In this document: positions 34,426-47,400 of the stretch, one piece after another | Layout of the letters: each line of letters begins with the position of its first letter | How positions within the stretch are numbered: position 1 is the stretch's first letter | Assembly (NCBI RefSeq): GCF_000002985.6 | Contig: NC_003280.10 | Coordinates: 11,218,501 to 11,282,500 of the forward strand | Direction of reading: 5' to 3' | DNA: 64,000 nucleotides | Origin: Caenorhabditis elegans | Lineage: Eukaryota > Nematoda > Chromadorea > Rhabditida > Rhabditidae | The notes under the pieces: generated by a model | Databases searched by the model: none | What the model was told of the DNA's origin: nothing | The model's input: only the letters and a program-made list of their open reading frames with translations | Translations under genes and position numbers: made by a program

Positions 34426-37335
34426 ATCCTTATTCCTAATATCAATAACTTAATCACAGCTTAACTTTGCAAGACTAGATTTTGCACTCTACCCGAACCC
34501 CTTCGCCCGCCTGGTCTAGTTTGAAGTGTGAATAAGAAACGAGTTTGAGCTTAGAACGATAAAAACGTGCTGCCGTCGTGTATGTGCTCAGAATATCGTA
34601 TGTGTGTGCTCATTCATCTTCCAAAAAAGATACATTTATAGAACTAGAAGGAACTTATTGAATGGTCCTCTCTCGTCTGTGTTGTTTCCAAAAAAAGAAG
34701 AGCGAGAGGGTGGCAGGAGAAAAGTGATGGACAAATGGAGTAGTAGAATAAAGAATCTCTTTCTTTTTTCCTGGGACCTTGCACGTCATAATGATTCGAT
34801 TATTGTGGTCATTATTTTGAGTATCTATTTTCAGTGTGGGTGTCTGAAATTCCGAAAATAGTTTCAGATCTAATTATTTGGATTTTCTAAAAACCTGGCA
34901 TCTTGCCAAAGAATATTATTTTTTAATGAATAATGTAAAACATAGAAAAGTAAGCGAGTATTAGAAAGAAAGTGTTCGAAGGTTCTAAGAAATAGTTTTC
35001 TCGAGAATTTGAAAATTACTGTTCAAATTGTAATACATATTGTGTGTGTAGTTTGGTATTAGTTTTGAGAGTTGATTTATTCGATTTACAATACAGAGTT
35101 TTTAATATTTTCAATGCATTCTCTAAACTTTCATAAAGTGCAAAGAAAAGTTTCTTGCACTGTTTTGGGTTCAACTTTTAGGTTTTCAAAAAACCAATCT
35201 AATGGAAAAGAGGTGTTTAGCTGCTGAAAACTGAGACAAAAACTGTTGAATTTGAAGTTTTAAGTATACTGCATCTGAATATTTATTTACTTTTTTTTCA
35301 GACTTTTAAATGCTGGTGTTCTGCTGATATTTGTATTTTTCAACCTGGTTCTCAGAATTTTAAAATTATTTTCCAAACAAAATTTAATGTTTTGTCGCTT
35401 TATGTGGTATATACATGGATTTGCAATTGTAAGAAATTGCGAAATAGTTATTTCTTGTCAGAAATAATCACAAATGCGTTTCAAATTTCTGCCAAGATAT
35501 TAGCTAATTACGATGGAAAGTTTTCAAGCATCTTCATAGATTTTGACTGCTGATTTGTATCATAGTACTTTTACTGATTAATCTTTATCATCTTAAAAAA
35601 TTACATTCCGAGAATTTTATAATCTAACCAAACAGTTTGTATTAATACCATTTCTTGAAATGTTCGTTTAAAAAACAAATGTTCATTTCCAACTGATAAG
35701 TCATAATCTACTTTCATACACTACTTTGCTGAAATCTAGTAAAATATCTACCCAACTAAATCCAACTCTTTCTATTTTTTATTTTACTTCCTTGTTTGTA
35801 AATTCTGCTTCTTAATAATATTTTGTTTGTTCAAAGCTCCAGGCGCCCCAAGAACGATTAACTCCGCTGGGGGGTCGGTGAATGGCGTTCGAAAGAGGAA
35901 GTGATACACGTTATAACATGTACATTCGCAATTGCACACAGCTATGAAATCAGGGGGTTCAGCCTCTCCGAGAAGGTTATGATCGGATCAGCTACAGTTA
36001 CGACACAAGAAAACACAAGGGAATTTTATGAAATGATGTAATCGAGACACGACGTGAGTTCAATTGAAGTTGACATGGTTTTCGTTATTTGATGAACAGA
36101 CACAGTGGAACCCCTACCAACTTCCGCCATACAATGGGTCACAAGAGATTCACGGCGACGTCAGATGTATTTCTGAAAGATAATTGATATTATTCGAGAT
36201 TGTTCTCCGCATCATGTAGACACTTTCCTCGAAAAAATAGGAGGAAGAGTGCGTGATTCCTAGGTAAAATGACAATTATCGATGATGATGATGATGACCA
36301 TAATTGAAGGGGCAGAATATTGAAAAATAAACAAGTTGATTTAGGATAACGGATCAGGAATCTTCAGAAGAAGGTGATGCTGAAACTGTATGAAAGTCTG
36401 AAAACTAAAAGGCTATGGGTTTGTTGAAGAAAAAAAAAGACTGTGCTCAAAGTTATATGAAGAAACACACAATTTCATATGATCTAGGAAAATCTGATAA
36501 CATAGAGTTGAGCTTCTTGGGCTACGGCAAGGTTTTTTATTACAATTTCTGATAATCACATAAGAAGGAAAATGTGCTGGAGGACTCAGTTCTAGATATC
36601 TCAAGGCATACCAGAACAATTTCAGAATCTCAGAAATTTCAGGAAGCCCAGAAGTTCTTTGCAGGCAAGGATCTATTACCTAAATTTATAAATTCTAGAG
36701 ATTGCTTTCTTGCCATTACAATTTCAAATTTTAAAAAATTCATATTTTTCAACATCGAACTTCATACAGTAATCACATTCAAATACTCGTCAGAGTCAGA
36801 AACCAATATACACATTCTAACATATGTTTTAGTGCTTCAGAAAACACTTTTTTAGGGATGACGTGACGCCAGTGGTGACCACCTAGGAGGAAGTCGAGGA
36901 AGTAGTAGTTTCTCTGAAATTAAATGATATCCCTGATGATAGATGAGGGTGTGTGTGTTTAGAAAGACATTTCAGGAAGCAACACGACGCATTTAAAAGG
37001 GATCAAGAACCTCCAAGTGAACGTCTTCATCACTTTCTCCGCTTCTTCCGACGACCTCTTCTAATTTTGGGAGCTTCGAAACATGAAGTGCAACAGGAAA
37101 ACGAGGAAGTGCTCTGGACGTCCGTGCTCTCTTTTTGCTCTATTCTCGCTTATGTGTATGCTATGTGTGTATGTGTGTGTGTGTGTATGTGCATCTCGCC
37201 GCCCAAAGAGGCAAGGAGTTATTTTTTATTAGAAATCCCGCCTGTGTGTGAGAGGCCACGCCCCATTTCAGACAGCATCCCGCCCCACGTCGCCTGGTGT
37301 CACCCCACACTGTCACCAACGCCCGTGTATTCTGA
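34426..37335. other. Intergenic region with a GC-richer block
   Basis: No exon chain was seen. A block at 35,835-36,260 has balanced base composition amid AT-rich flanks and no long frame on either strand, so it could be a regulatory element or non-coding RNA. A (GT)n run lies at about 37,159-37,193. A second GC-richer block at 36,950-37,330 precedes the PAN gene and probably includes its promoter. Confidence 0.4.
37159..37193. repeat. GT-rich simple repeat
   Basis: Alternating TGTGTG interrupted by TATG, upstream of the small PAN-domain gene. Confidence 0.8.
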
Positions 37336-39753
37336 ATGTGTCACGAGCCATCAACGTCTGCTGAGCAGTCGACAGACTGTCTTGAAACTGTATTCTTACC
37401 TGTAGAAACCGTACCAGATACCGTATCATTTTTGTTTGACTCTGCTTTTCGAATAGGCACCCGTTCACAGTGCATCATCCTTTTGCTAATGGCTCTTTTT
37501 ATTCCCTGCTCAGGTGAGTATTGTGCTCCAAGACTATTTGAGGTCTAGCGTTCTCTAAACTCATTTTTATTTCCTCATCTTTTTCGGATGGGGGCGGAAG
37601 GAAGACCGCACGACCAAAAACAAAAGCAAAAAAAAACAGAGCGTTTACCAGTCGGCGCGGACGGATTTCCTCTAATCACGTCATTTGTTGTACCCGTCGA
37701 ATCGTGGTCCCGATTGGTCATTTGAACAAGATGCGTCCGCAATAAAACAAAAATAGATAAATTGCTTGAGAGGTTCCGATTTGGGAGTCCCATGATGTGA
37801 GGAACGGATTCCGAAATATCTCTTTTTCGAGTGAAAATGTATTTTGAAAATGAAATTTCGAAAAAAGAGATAGTTAATTGCAATGAGCAACAAAACAGGA
37901 AAATTTGAAAATTACCAATTTTACATTGCGGCTAGGTTAAGGCGTAGGCCTAAATTCTGGAACGCTTTCTAGAAAAAAAAGAAAATTGTGGAACTGTAGA
38001 CATGTTATTTTGCTTTTTCCATTTTGTTCAATGTTCATTTCCATTTCCTTGATTAATCTTAGTTTCTGGAATAAAAAAGACTTTGTTTGATTCTAGTCGT
38101 CATTTTGAATTTCAGTTTCAAATGAACATTTAGAAAAACATTTCAAAGATTTCTCATTCTGTATCATGCTCCTAAGTACCTTTAAGCTGGTAGTTTTTCT
38201 TTTTGCAAGGAAAAATATTTATTTCCTTATTGCATGTTCGCCAATCCATTATTAGCACATCGGATGATCCTTTATTGGGTGGGGACATCGCCTCGTTAGT
38301 TATGAATCGGTTTCTCATTCACAATGTGATGAACCGCGAAACATGACGTGAATCCAGGGGGGACGACATGATTCACGATGTGTGGGGACGTTTTGATTCA
38401 AAAGTCTGCTAGTTCCTGAACTGACCGCATGGACACGAGTGTGTCTTCCTGAATAGGCCCGTCGTGACATTTCAGTCGCAGACGTGCGGCGAAGCGGAAT
38501 CAGAATTCCAAGAGTGCGCGGGGGGCCCAATCCCTTGGTAACCCCCGCAAAATCTTGATTTTTGTTGATGAAATTGCTCTATTGTCATTTTGCAGCCAAA
38601 GGGAAGTGCTTCAACACTCAAATTGGAATGAGTATCGAAGGTGGGAACTATCGAAGGATACGAAATTTCGTGGATCGAGAGTGAGTTTTTTTTACTAAAT
38701 TCCTTTGACTAGGTTCAAAGTTGAAAATAAATTTTTTTGTCATTCTAGAGCATACTAAAACTACAAAAGTCATATGACACATTTTTGACATCCTTGTTTT
38801 GAACTTGAGAATTCTAAATTTTCATCCAGAAGCTTCTAAATTTAAATTCACACGAGAGGAGTGTCTTCTGATTATATCTCTCATTAACAATTCATAGAGG
38901 ATTTTTCCGACGTCGGAATTGGATATCATATCAAAAATGTATATGTTGCAGATGTGCGAAAGAGTGCATCGAAGATTTCTCATGTTTTGGCTACGAATGG
39001 AATAGCGAAGAGAAGATATGCTATCTGAAATCACGGAGCACGTCTGGAAAGCTCATCGCTAAACCGAACACTATGGTCGGATTCTGCCAAGATGATGGTG
39101 AGAGGCTAGAGAAATTTGGAAGTGATTGCTAGAATGTAAACTTGTTTAGAAGATGAGGTACGGTATCGCCTTCAAGATCATGTAATAGTTGGTCCAATCG
39201 TGATGGAGGCTGATGATGTGCCAGATGGAGAAGAGTGCAAGGAAAACTGTCGGAAGGTCGGTGCATTGTACTACTCCTGGAGGCCCAACAGCGACAATCA
39301 ACGGAGTAACGTTGTACCAGTAGAAGAAGAAGAAGATGATGAAGAACAAGAAGTTCTAGGTGAGTGCTGTATGGATGTTTGAAGAAATGTCAGAAAGATC
39401 TGTAGAGTCTAAGAATACAAAAATTAATATCGTTTAATATATTTATAACTATAAATCGGGAAATCCTGTTTTCTTTTTTTCAATTTCTAAAATTGGCTTT
39501 CCCTAAGCCTCCAAGTGTTCAGAGATTTATCTATCATATGTAAACCAAAAAGTGGGTGCTGATGTTGGTGGTCGACAAAATATATATCTTAAGTTTTGAA
39601 GAAAAAAACTAATTTTTTTAATTTTCAGGTCACTGTGAATGCATCAGCACGATGAACGAACTACGATTAGAATACGACGCGTTTTCCGGTTTCATCCCAA
39701 TTCCAAAGCACAAACATCGACGAAGTATTTTACTGAGGCCTTTTGAAATATGA
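37336..39753 (+). CDS. Small secreted PAN-domain protein
   Basis: Exons: first exon ending at 37513, then 38596..38680, 38952..39097, 39150..39359 and 39629..39753 with TGA. All junctions are in phase. The first exon ends in a hydrophobic signal-like run (IILLLMALFIPCS). The mature part starts AKGKCFNTQIG and has a PAN-like cysteine pattern (VDRECAKECIEDFSCFGYEW, KICYLK, GFCQDD). A second shorter module (GEECKENCRK, ALYYSW) follows, then an acidic EEEEDDEEQE stretch and a basic end (KHKHRRS). The start is uncertain: ATG 37489 is too close to the cleavage site, ATG 37336 puts about 50 residues before the hydrophobic core, and an upstream exon is possible. Probably extracellular; role unknown. 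Confidence 0.75.
38275..38540. promoter_or_regulatory. GC-rich block inside PAN-gene intron 1
   Basis: About 265 bases near 50% GC inside a 1.08-kb AT-rich intron, with inverted fragments such as ACATGACGTGAATCC and CGACATGATTCACG. The minus-strand open frame across it has no splice support. An intronic enhancer or small RNA are possible; nothing decides between them. Confidence 0.3.
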
Positions 39754-41153
39754 TTTTAATCTTGTATTTAATTATGTTTAGCTATTAGTCGTTTAGATTT
39801 TGTAAGTATATAACAGTTTACGGGTTCGAATGCTCCAAAAATCTCAATTTTCTTGGTACTAAAACTCCTGTTTCGCTTGCTTTCGTTTCCCCCATTCATG
39901 TCCAATACCTTCATTTCACACTTTTCCCAACACACAATACGGGTAATAAGAATTTTTAAAACTATGTACCTCTATGAATTGCTTGATCAATGAATCAATT
40001 CGATTTTTACACTTTGTGTTTTATTTGCAGAACAGAAATCTCGTATTTTTAGTAAGTAACGAACACTCATTTATTTTTGAGTAAGTTAGTGTTCGTAAAC
40101 TCAGTAGTCAGAAAAGGCGTTGTTTTGAAAGGTCGCCGCCAAGTGAGTGGGAGATGAATTTTGACTACTTACTTATATACACACATTCACAAGAAACCTC
40201 TTGACCCAAACACGGAAGTGAATTCTGGTCGATTCATAATAATAATGTAAGAAACAAAGCCCGAAGGAACAAAAGTTGTTTGCTACTATGTTTGCAACAC
40301 CACATCACTTTGATCCCTTCAGAAACCTAGCATTATTAATCTCTCTCCTAGAATAAAAGATGGATAAGGAAGGATAGCGCCTGGTCATTTGATTTGATCT
40401 TTTCTGATTTATTCAGAAAAATAGGAACCAAAGATTTGGCTTAGGACATGTTGTAGGGGTTTCCCAACTTTTAGTAGACAGCGTGTTTGAGACTCAAGGA
40501 AAGTATAATCTAGGATGTACTACGTGAGTTTCTTCAAATTTTTTTCTGTGGGAACTTGAATAGTAGTATATCGCTTTGAAAACTGTTACGCAGACCAAGA
40601 CTCAGAATGACAACCAGAAAAATTATATAAAATACAGAACTCCAAAGTAACCTGTGTGTATCTCTAACACGGCCTGTTGTTGATTTTCGCAACTTTAGTG
40701 AGAGAACCTTATGTTTTAGAACATGGTGCAACGATTCTAGAAACATACACACTTCTCTTCGGGGAGTACACTAATCGCGTAAATCGAGGCAAGGTTTCAC
40801 ATCCATTTTTTAAATATGAAACGGTTGGAAAGACCGTTACTATTTCCTTTGCTCAACCGGATAAGTATTAGATATCTTCCAAACCATTTTTCATTGGGCC
40901 AAAAATCAACCACTAATGAAAACTTCATGTTATTTACATTTTTCGGTTTCAGTTTAGGATTTCAACAAATTTCTAATTTCGTATTTAAATATTTCCTAAT
41001 CCATAAGTAACATACTAGAGATATTCCAAAGCGTGGAAATATTTTAATCTCCATGTTTTGAGTGTCTTTTGCGGTTGTGTAATCATATACGTTCTGTTTT
41101 TAACTATTCTTGCATTGTGATTTATGGATAATGTTGATGAAGACGTAGGTCGT
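39754..41153. other. Intergenic region, 3' flank of PAN gene
   Basis: AT-rich with no recognisable exons. Contains the 3' UTR of the PAN gene and downstream sequence. Open frames at 40,534-41,010 on both strands look like background. Confidence 0.45.
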
Positions 41154-41591
41154 TTAGAATGTGGCTTCTTGCGTGGGTACTGTTTTACGTTTTTTATACC
41201 ATCAATCCCTTTATCGACTACTTCCAGCAAAAATGAAGTCGGTGGTATCACCATCTGAAAAGCTCTCAGATAGTTGCAGCCGTACTCTATGGTTATCTTT
41301 GAAAACTGCGACAGTGTCTGCCAGGGGTTCCAAAGGTAAAGCATAGACACATTTGCTACACCAGAAAGCTGACAAGTATGTTCATGTTTTGTTTTTCCTG
41401 GTGTGAATGATCGTTTCACCACTACTGACGCATATTTCTGATCTTTTACCGAGAGACAAGGAACTCGTGATCGGATGGAACCAGGCCTCCGTGTCTGCTG
41501 AACAAGTGTTCACAAACTTATCCCGGATTTGTGAAAGCTGGTGTCCACAGGAAGGAAACTTGCGGAAATAGCCTGGTGGAACCTTTGAAAT
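41154..41591 (-). CDS. Coding exons of an unresolved minus-strand gene
   Basis: Three blocks join in phase on the minus strand: about 41420..41591, 41222..41368 and 41154..41179, with introns of 51 and 42 bp, typical worm sizes. The reading includes FPSCGHQLSQIRDKFVNTC, ADTEAWFHPI, SEICVSS, WCSKCVYALPLEPLADTVAV and a stop after EATF. The 5' end is not an ATG. It may be the 3' end of the zinc-knuckle gene just upstream: a CAG/GTATCG donor at 41940 in that gene is phase 0, and candidate acceptors at about 41,555-41,592 are also phase 0. That join would replace the zinc-knuckle gene's last 23 codons. I do not recognise the family. Confidence 0.45.
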
Positions 41592-41867
41592 CTAGCAGCT
41601 TTATTAATGAACAATTGAACAGTGACGGTAAATGAGCAAGGTATGAGAAAATATAATAATGTGGTGGCAATTGGGCAGCCGATGAGGAGGTTGGGGGGTG
41701 CATTCACACTTCAAGTTATACAAAAAATCCTATCAATAAAAGGAAAAAGAAACGGGAAAGGTGAATTGAGTTGACGGATTGTGGGAATGTGAGTCTCATC
41801 TCAATAATGATGGTTTTCACATTCATCAAATGAGATACGTGGGTGTTTGGAAGAACGATCCGAGTGA

Positions 41868-42692
41868 TCAGTTGAAAACGGCGATGTCCTCTGAAAACAA
41901 AAGCAATTCCTTCTCTTCGAAGATATCCGAAAACGATACCTGCGATCGTCTTTCGTCCCATCGACATGTGAACTCCAAGTGATAGACATAGCTTTTGTCA
42001 CCTCCCTTATCCCAGCAGTTTGTGCATCTGCGACGCGAAAACATGCAATTTCTTCCACAAGTTGCAGATCCATCGGAGTTCGCTGGAAGTGCGCAAGATC
42101 TGCAGAGTCCTTTATCCTTGAAGCCTTCGTATCTTTTCGAATTTGTGTTGTAAATCGGACACGAATGAATTGTGTGCTCATCAGTCTCGCAGAGCATGCA
42201 TCTTGAGAAAATCAACACCGGCACATTCCTCAGCTCGGGATTTTCTCGTGAATGTTTAACCATCGGGAATGAACGCAGTTCCTGACGAACATCTGGTGGT
42301 GGTGTCTGCGCGGCAATCGAGTTGTTTTGATATTGGCGAGCTTTCAAATCGGCAATTTCCTTTTCGTGTGCTTCAAAGAGCGATTGAAAGTGTGCCATTT
42401 GGAAATCCAGCTGAGCCTTGAGATCCAAGTTCTGTGACTTAAGTTCCTCCATAGATTCTTCAAGTTTCTTCCTGGACTTGGCATCATTTAGCTTGTCCTG
42501 GGTCAGTTCCTCAACTCCTTGCAATAATTGGGCAATCGCTTCTTTCATCGCCTCCAAATCCTCCTCCTTTTTGATTTTGCTGTTCGAACTGAAAGAAGAT
42601 TTCGTAAACTCAGGAAGGTAAGTTGAAAATTAGATTAAGTACCTCGACAGTGACGCATCCGGTTTCGGATCTGCAGAACTTGAAGTGTTCAT
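41868..42692 (-). CDS. Coiled-coil protein with retroelement-like zinc knuckles
   Basis: Two exons, 42643..42692 and 41868..42588, give 256 residues. The ATG directly follows a GATTCAG acceptor. The N-terminal third is a charged helix, predicted coiled coil (EAIAQLLQGVEELTQDKL onward, to about residue 115). The C-terminal part has CxxC-x4-H-x4-C, then G-x-C-x-x-C and R-R-C-x-x-C. This spacing resembles the zinc-binding tail of BEL/Pao-type gag proteins, and several worm genes carry such tails. No protease or polymerase follows, so it is a cellular or domesticated protein, not an intact element. A nucleic-acid-binding role is inference. The last 23 codons may be intron readthrough, given a phase-0 donor at 41940. 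AATAAA on this strand at 41605-41600. Confidence 0.65.
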
Positions 42693-43065
42693 CTGAATCA
42701 AAATAGCCTTATGAATTAAACATATAATATATGGAACTTGAAGAATATTAAAATTCCATAAATTAAAAAAAGGAACAAAAGACTTCGTAAAAATCAGAAT
42801 AAAATAAATTTTAGGGCAAGGTGATAAGAACGGAAAAGAGTGAAACGCGACGCATGAGGGGCGCGTCGCGTGCGCTGCGTGCTTGCGGACTAAACACTAA
42901 AGTCAGTGATTACCGTACCCTTAATTTTTAGAATCTCCAAAATTTGTGAAAAAACACGGAATTTCCACAAAATTTTGTGAAGTAAGAAAACACATTTTTG
43001 ACCCATAAAATAACATAATTTTTTGTGTTTTTTTACAAAAACTCGGCCATCCGTTTGGTCACGTG
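42693..43065. other. Upstream region of the zinc-knuckle gene
   Basis: AT-rich apart from a CG-rich run at about 42,840-42,890 (GGGGCGCGTCGCGTGCGC). Probably promoter. No exon seen. Confidence 0.4.
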
Positions 43066-43230
43066 ATGTCAGAATGTCCCATTTCGGGTTGATCTACGTG
43101 AATTGCGGGAACTTAGACGCAGACTATTCTACTGATTTCGCATGGTTAAGAACGCACTGACGTCACATTTTTTGGGGAAAAAAATTCGCGCATTTTTTGT
43201 AGATCAAACCGTTATGGGACAGCCTGACAC
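43066..43230. repeat. Mariner-like MITE
   Basis: The inverted ends are TGTCAGAATGTCCCATTTCGG at the left and the complement of GTGTCAGGCTGTCCCATAAC at the right, each continuing into GATCTAC. The TGTCCCAT core resembles the tips of the mariner at 12065. It is about 165 bp with no coding capacity. Confidence 0.65.
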
Positions 43231-44440
43231 CAATTATACGGTAGGTCATTACCGGTAAACTTACAGAGTGGGGGGTGCCGTTTTTCCGTCAGTGCCGTCA
43301 ATTTGTTTTGCTCTTACAAAAATATATATAAACCGAATTCCAATCTATTAATTCGTCAAATTCATTCCATTTCAATTCCAATTCCTAGCATATGTAGATA
43401 TCCATAAAACATTTGTTTTGCAAATATCACTTCCGCAACCTGACATCATCAGACATTTTTCAAAGAAAAATCCGATGATTGAAATTCAAGATACTCCAGA
43501 AGACGTCATTGCTCCTTTTATCTGCAACTCTCGTCACCGCAAACTAATTTATTGAGGGTGGAAGCTATTGCATTTAGAAAAATGAGATTAAAGTGGAGAA
43601 GGTTGAAAAATAAACATGCCAGGAAATTCCTCAATTCAATTGCCTACCTGCTGCCTCTTTTTGCTTCTAAGGGACTAGAAATTAACTCGCATTAATGCTC
43701 TCCCACTCCTCCCTCACACTTCTTCCGGATTCATATACTTTGCTCAGAAGCTTTACTTGAAGGGGATTCTATTGGAATTTTTAAGATTTAGAGGATACTG
43801 TAAATTGCACGATGTTCAGAAACGTTCCAGTATATCATGATATTTCTACCGTGTGTTTACGGTCATCGTGTACTTCCCAAGGAGAGGTGTAGATTTTTTT
43901 TTTACAACCTTCGTTGTAGGCTAAACATTGAAATTATCAATTAATATCATTAAACAAAACTTCTAGTTTGCGAAAAATGTATGTCTTCTTTAATTTTAAA
44001 AAGACAAAAACATGTTCGTTTTAATTTATTTTTAAGATATTTTTTTTTTCAAAAAGTAAATCTGATCTCTAACATCCTGTAATTTATCCTATCCACCCTC
44101 GCTGCCTAATTAGCTCAATCCTGTGTTTTTTCCTTCAGACTTCCGTTATAATCCAGCTCAAAACCTCTAAAGCTTTCGTCGTTTCGGGTGAGCTGGAGCG
44201 GTCAAACCGAGTTGAACTCGGTGAGTAGAAAGAAATGGGATGCAATGTCCAATTGAGAGCGGAAGGTGAAAATATAAATCAGTTCCAGTTGGTTGGAGCC
44301 AACCAAGTTCAAAAAATGGCATCATTCGAAAAGTGTGCAAAGTTGAGTTTTTTCGTCGCAAACCAATGATTATGGTTGGAGGAAAGGGGGAGGTAAAGCT
44401 AATTTTGGAGCAGGCCCAGGATCGGCTCCCAGTGGAATAG
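43231..44440 (+). other. Possible unannotated plus-strand exons near 44,140-44,440
   Basis: At 44,140-44,219 a TTCCTTCAG acceptor and CTCG/GTGAGT donor bound an open exon (IIQLKTSKAFVV, GELERSNRVEL). It joins in phase with a second open block from a TAAATCAG acceptor at about 44,281 to TAG 44,440 (IIRKVCKVEFFRRKPMIM, VKLILEQAQDRLPVE). No initiating exon was identified. A TATA-like run lies near 43,322-43,331, and an open stretch with no upstream ATG lies at 43,354-43,553. The minus strand is also open at 44,167-44,634, so the strand is not settled. Confidence 0.3.
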
Positions 44441-47400
44441 AACATAAGTTCAAAGCGATTCCGAATTGTTTTTGAGTGTTTCAAGTTTTGAAGATAAACA
44501 CAGAAAACAATTGTGTTCTGACTCTGAGCATTATCAACTTTGAAGCCATAGTTTTGAACTCCCAGTCGAGTGCCAAAGTACACAGATTGCACCGGAATCA
44601 AAAGATCAACAAGTCTAACAATATTTTCATCCAACCTTTAACCATGTTTTTCTTAAAGTTCTGGGAGGTTTTTGCAAGTTGATTCGATTTCAATAATTTC
44701 AAAAACATGCTCGACCAGAGTGAAAGAAGTGAAGTATAGTGTCAAAAATAACTGAAAGGGGTTCCCAAAGAAAAAAGGCTATACTTTCAGGAAATTCAGA
44801 TTTTCAACAATTTCTTCCAGTTTTACAAAAATGAAGGCCAGTTGTATATACGTATAAATAAACTTACACTTTTCCGAGAAGAACAAAAGCTGAGTAAATC
44901 GGCGCTCAACTTTCTATAACTCTACCTACCGTAGCATAGGTCAAACTACATTCAAATTATTTTTCAACTCAAAACATTTTGTACCATAATCCCAATTATA
45001 ATTTCAAAAAATTGCGTCATCTCGACACATGTTGTGATATGTCGGTTTTCGACGATACGACGGTGTTACTCAAAAAAAGTGTTCGAACAAAACAACAAAT
45101 AAATTATTTGTTTTCATACTGATACTATTACGTTTAAATTAAGAGGGACTTGCAGTATTTGCGGCGGCGGGGGATAGAATTTTAATTTTTTTTTCCTTAA
45201 AAATGGATTGGTGGAGACAACAAAACTTCAGGAGTCCAAGGGAAATTTTTCAGGTTTGGTTTTTTTAACCCTAAATTGACAGGGTTACTGTAGTAGTTAA
45301 AGGCGCCAAACCTTAACTGGAAAACATTTTGTAAGCAGGACGAGAAGGTGTCGTTTTTTTGGGGAAATTTTAAAATTTACTTAATAGCACTGCTTCAGAA
45401 AATTTGTGCAGCCATGTGAAGAAAGTGACGTCGCATGTGACCATAACCGTTCAATAAATGTAATGCCATAAACAAAAGTACAAAAATTTTCAAATTAAGA
45501 ACCGTTAGAAAAAAAACCAAAAAAAAAAAATAACCGGACCAAAATAAATAAATATTAAATTCAAAAACTCTGAAATTACCTAGGACATGCTATTTATAAA
45601 TGTCTGATTTTCTAAAAATGGGTATTCTAAACCTAAACGTTCAGCAAAAGGAGATAATCGAATTTTGTCTGGAAATCAAAAAGAATATGCAAAGAAATGG
45701 GAAAAGGGGCATAAAGATCAATTGTGCCATGATTCACTGTGTCCGATGTTTGCTCCTTTTTTTCAGAACTTCCTGGTCTGGAAAAAGCGGCACCATACAG
45801 CAATGTTACCTTATAAGTCAAGGGAGCTGAAATTTGAAAGTACCAATTTTTTCAAATGCCAGCGCAAAAATGCTGATCCTCGCGCAATCGAAATTTTGAC
45901 CAATAAGCGATACTGACCACACCCCATGCACATCGCTGATTGGTCGAAATAAAACTATTTGATATTTGATATTTTAATACTATAGTTTGTTAATTTTTAA
46001 TCCTTCCGAACACAAAGCCCGCAAAACATGTTTTTGGTAATCCTCGTATCAACTACGTAGCATTTTTCAATACCTAGAACAGAAGAAAATTATAGTTTTA
46101 ATTGTGTTATCCTGCATTACTACTCAGTTCAACAATTTTGCCAAAGATCCGCAAAACATCTCGTAATTCTCCCCCTTTGTAGCTTCTCCCCCGCGGACTA
46201 CAATCTGATCCACTTCTGGAAAGTTATTTTCAAGGCATTTACATTTCTGACCGAATGACGTAGATTTTTGGAGTTTAAATAGCAAATACAACTTTAGTTC
46301 CGGATTACTATAGTAAATGGGGATATTTGTCGATTTTATAAAACAATTTCTGAAAACGTCACAGGTATAAGTAGGATTTTAATGTAATTTTGAAGGGGTT
46401 AAAATGTTTCAAATAGAAGAAAGAAAAAAGTGAAACCGAATTTTCAGGTTCAGCGCAAGACTGAGCTGGAGCATAAATTTGAGAATGATCCTATAACATT
46501 CGAATAAACTTAGGCCTAAACTTTAGGCTGATCCTGAGCATCAGCCTGAATTGAAAGTTGGTCTAAACCTAAGTCTTAGCCTAATAGTAAGCCTAAACCA
46601 TCCCTTTTCTCTAAATACATTTCTCTCACTTGAACTTTTTCACATAAAACGGTCATTTCGTCCGTAGACACATAATCATTGGCATACAAACTTACTGTTT
46701 TGAGGGACACGAAGAAAAAAAAAAGAGAAAACTGAATGCAAACCAGTTCAAAGAATGCAGAATGAGGAATGAGTACGACAGTCAACACAATTCAGGCATC
46801 AATCAAAACACATTTATGGAAGAATTGAAAGAATTTGTCGCCTTTGAACACATGCTAATTTTAGAACACTTTTGTTTTTATTTTTTCTATTTTTCAAATT
46901 TTCAATGTAAAACCAAAGATTATTCAGTTACACATTTTGCACGTGAATTTTGAAATATTACTGCAAAGGTGTAATGTCCGGAAGTATAAAAAAAATGATG
47001 TGACGGGGCGAAAGATAACAAGACTAATAATTGAAAATCGGATGTTACGTAGTAGGTTCAGCCACTTGGTTGTTTGGTTTTGATTACAGATTAAGCTTTG
47101 GTTGAATTTAAGAAGACGGGTGACATTGGAAAAAAATCACAGTAGCTTAAAAAAAAAGCAAAAACTTCAAAGGAATATCTGTGGTTAACAGTTAACGATT
47201 TTTATCTCTTGTGAAGTTTTTTTTGTTAATTTTCGATAATTAAAATTAAAGGCCATTTCAGATTTTACCGAACTAGGTATTATACTTTTTGGAAAATTCT
47301 GGGAAAGATTCAGAAAAAATTTTGTATTAAAAAAAAGCGAATTTATTTTCAAAACTGTTAATGTGATATACATTATTATCATATTTTCCGTTGAAAATAT

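Noticed and set aside
36953-37405. 150-codon plus-strand frame
   Set aside because: Runs through a GT microsatellite and lacks domain or splice support; more likely promoter/5' region of the PAN gene.
43354-43553. 66-codon open stretch after a TATA-like sequence
   Set aside because: Its first in-frame ATG leaves only 26 codons, and an overlapping frame is equally open, so it is within chance.
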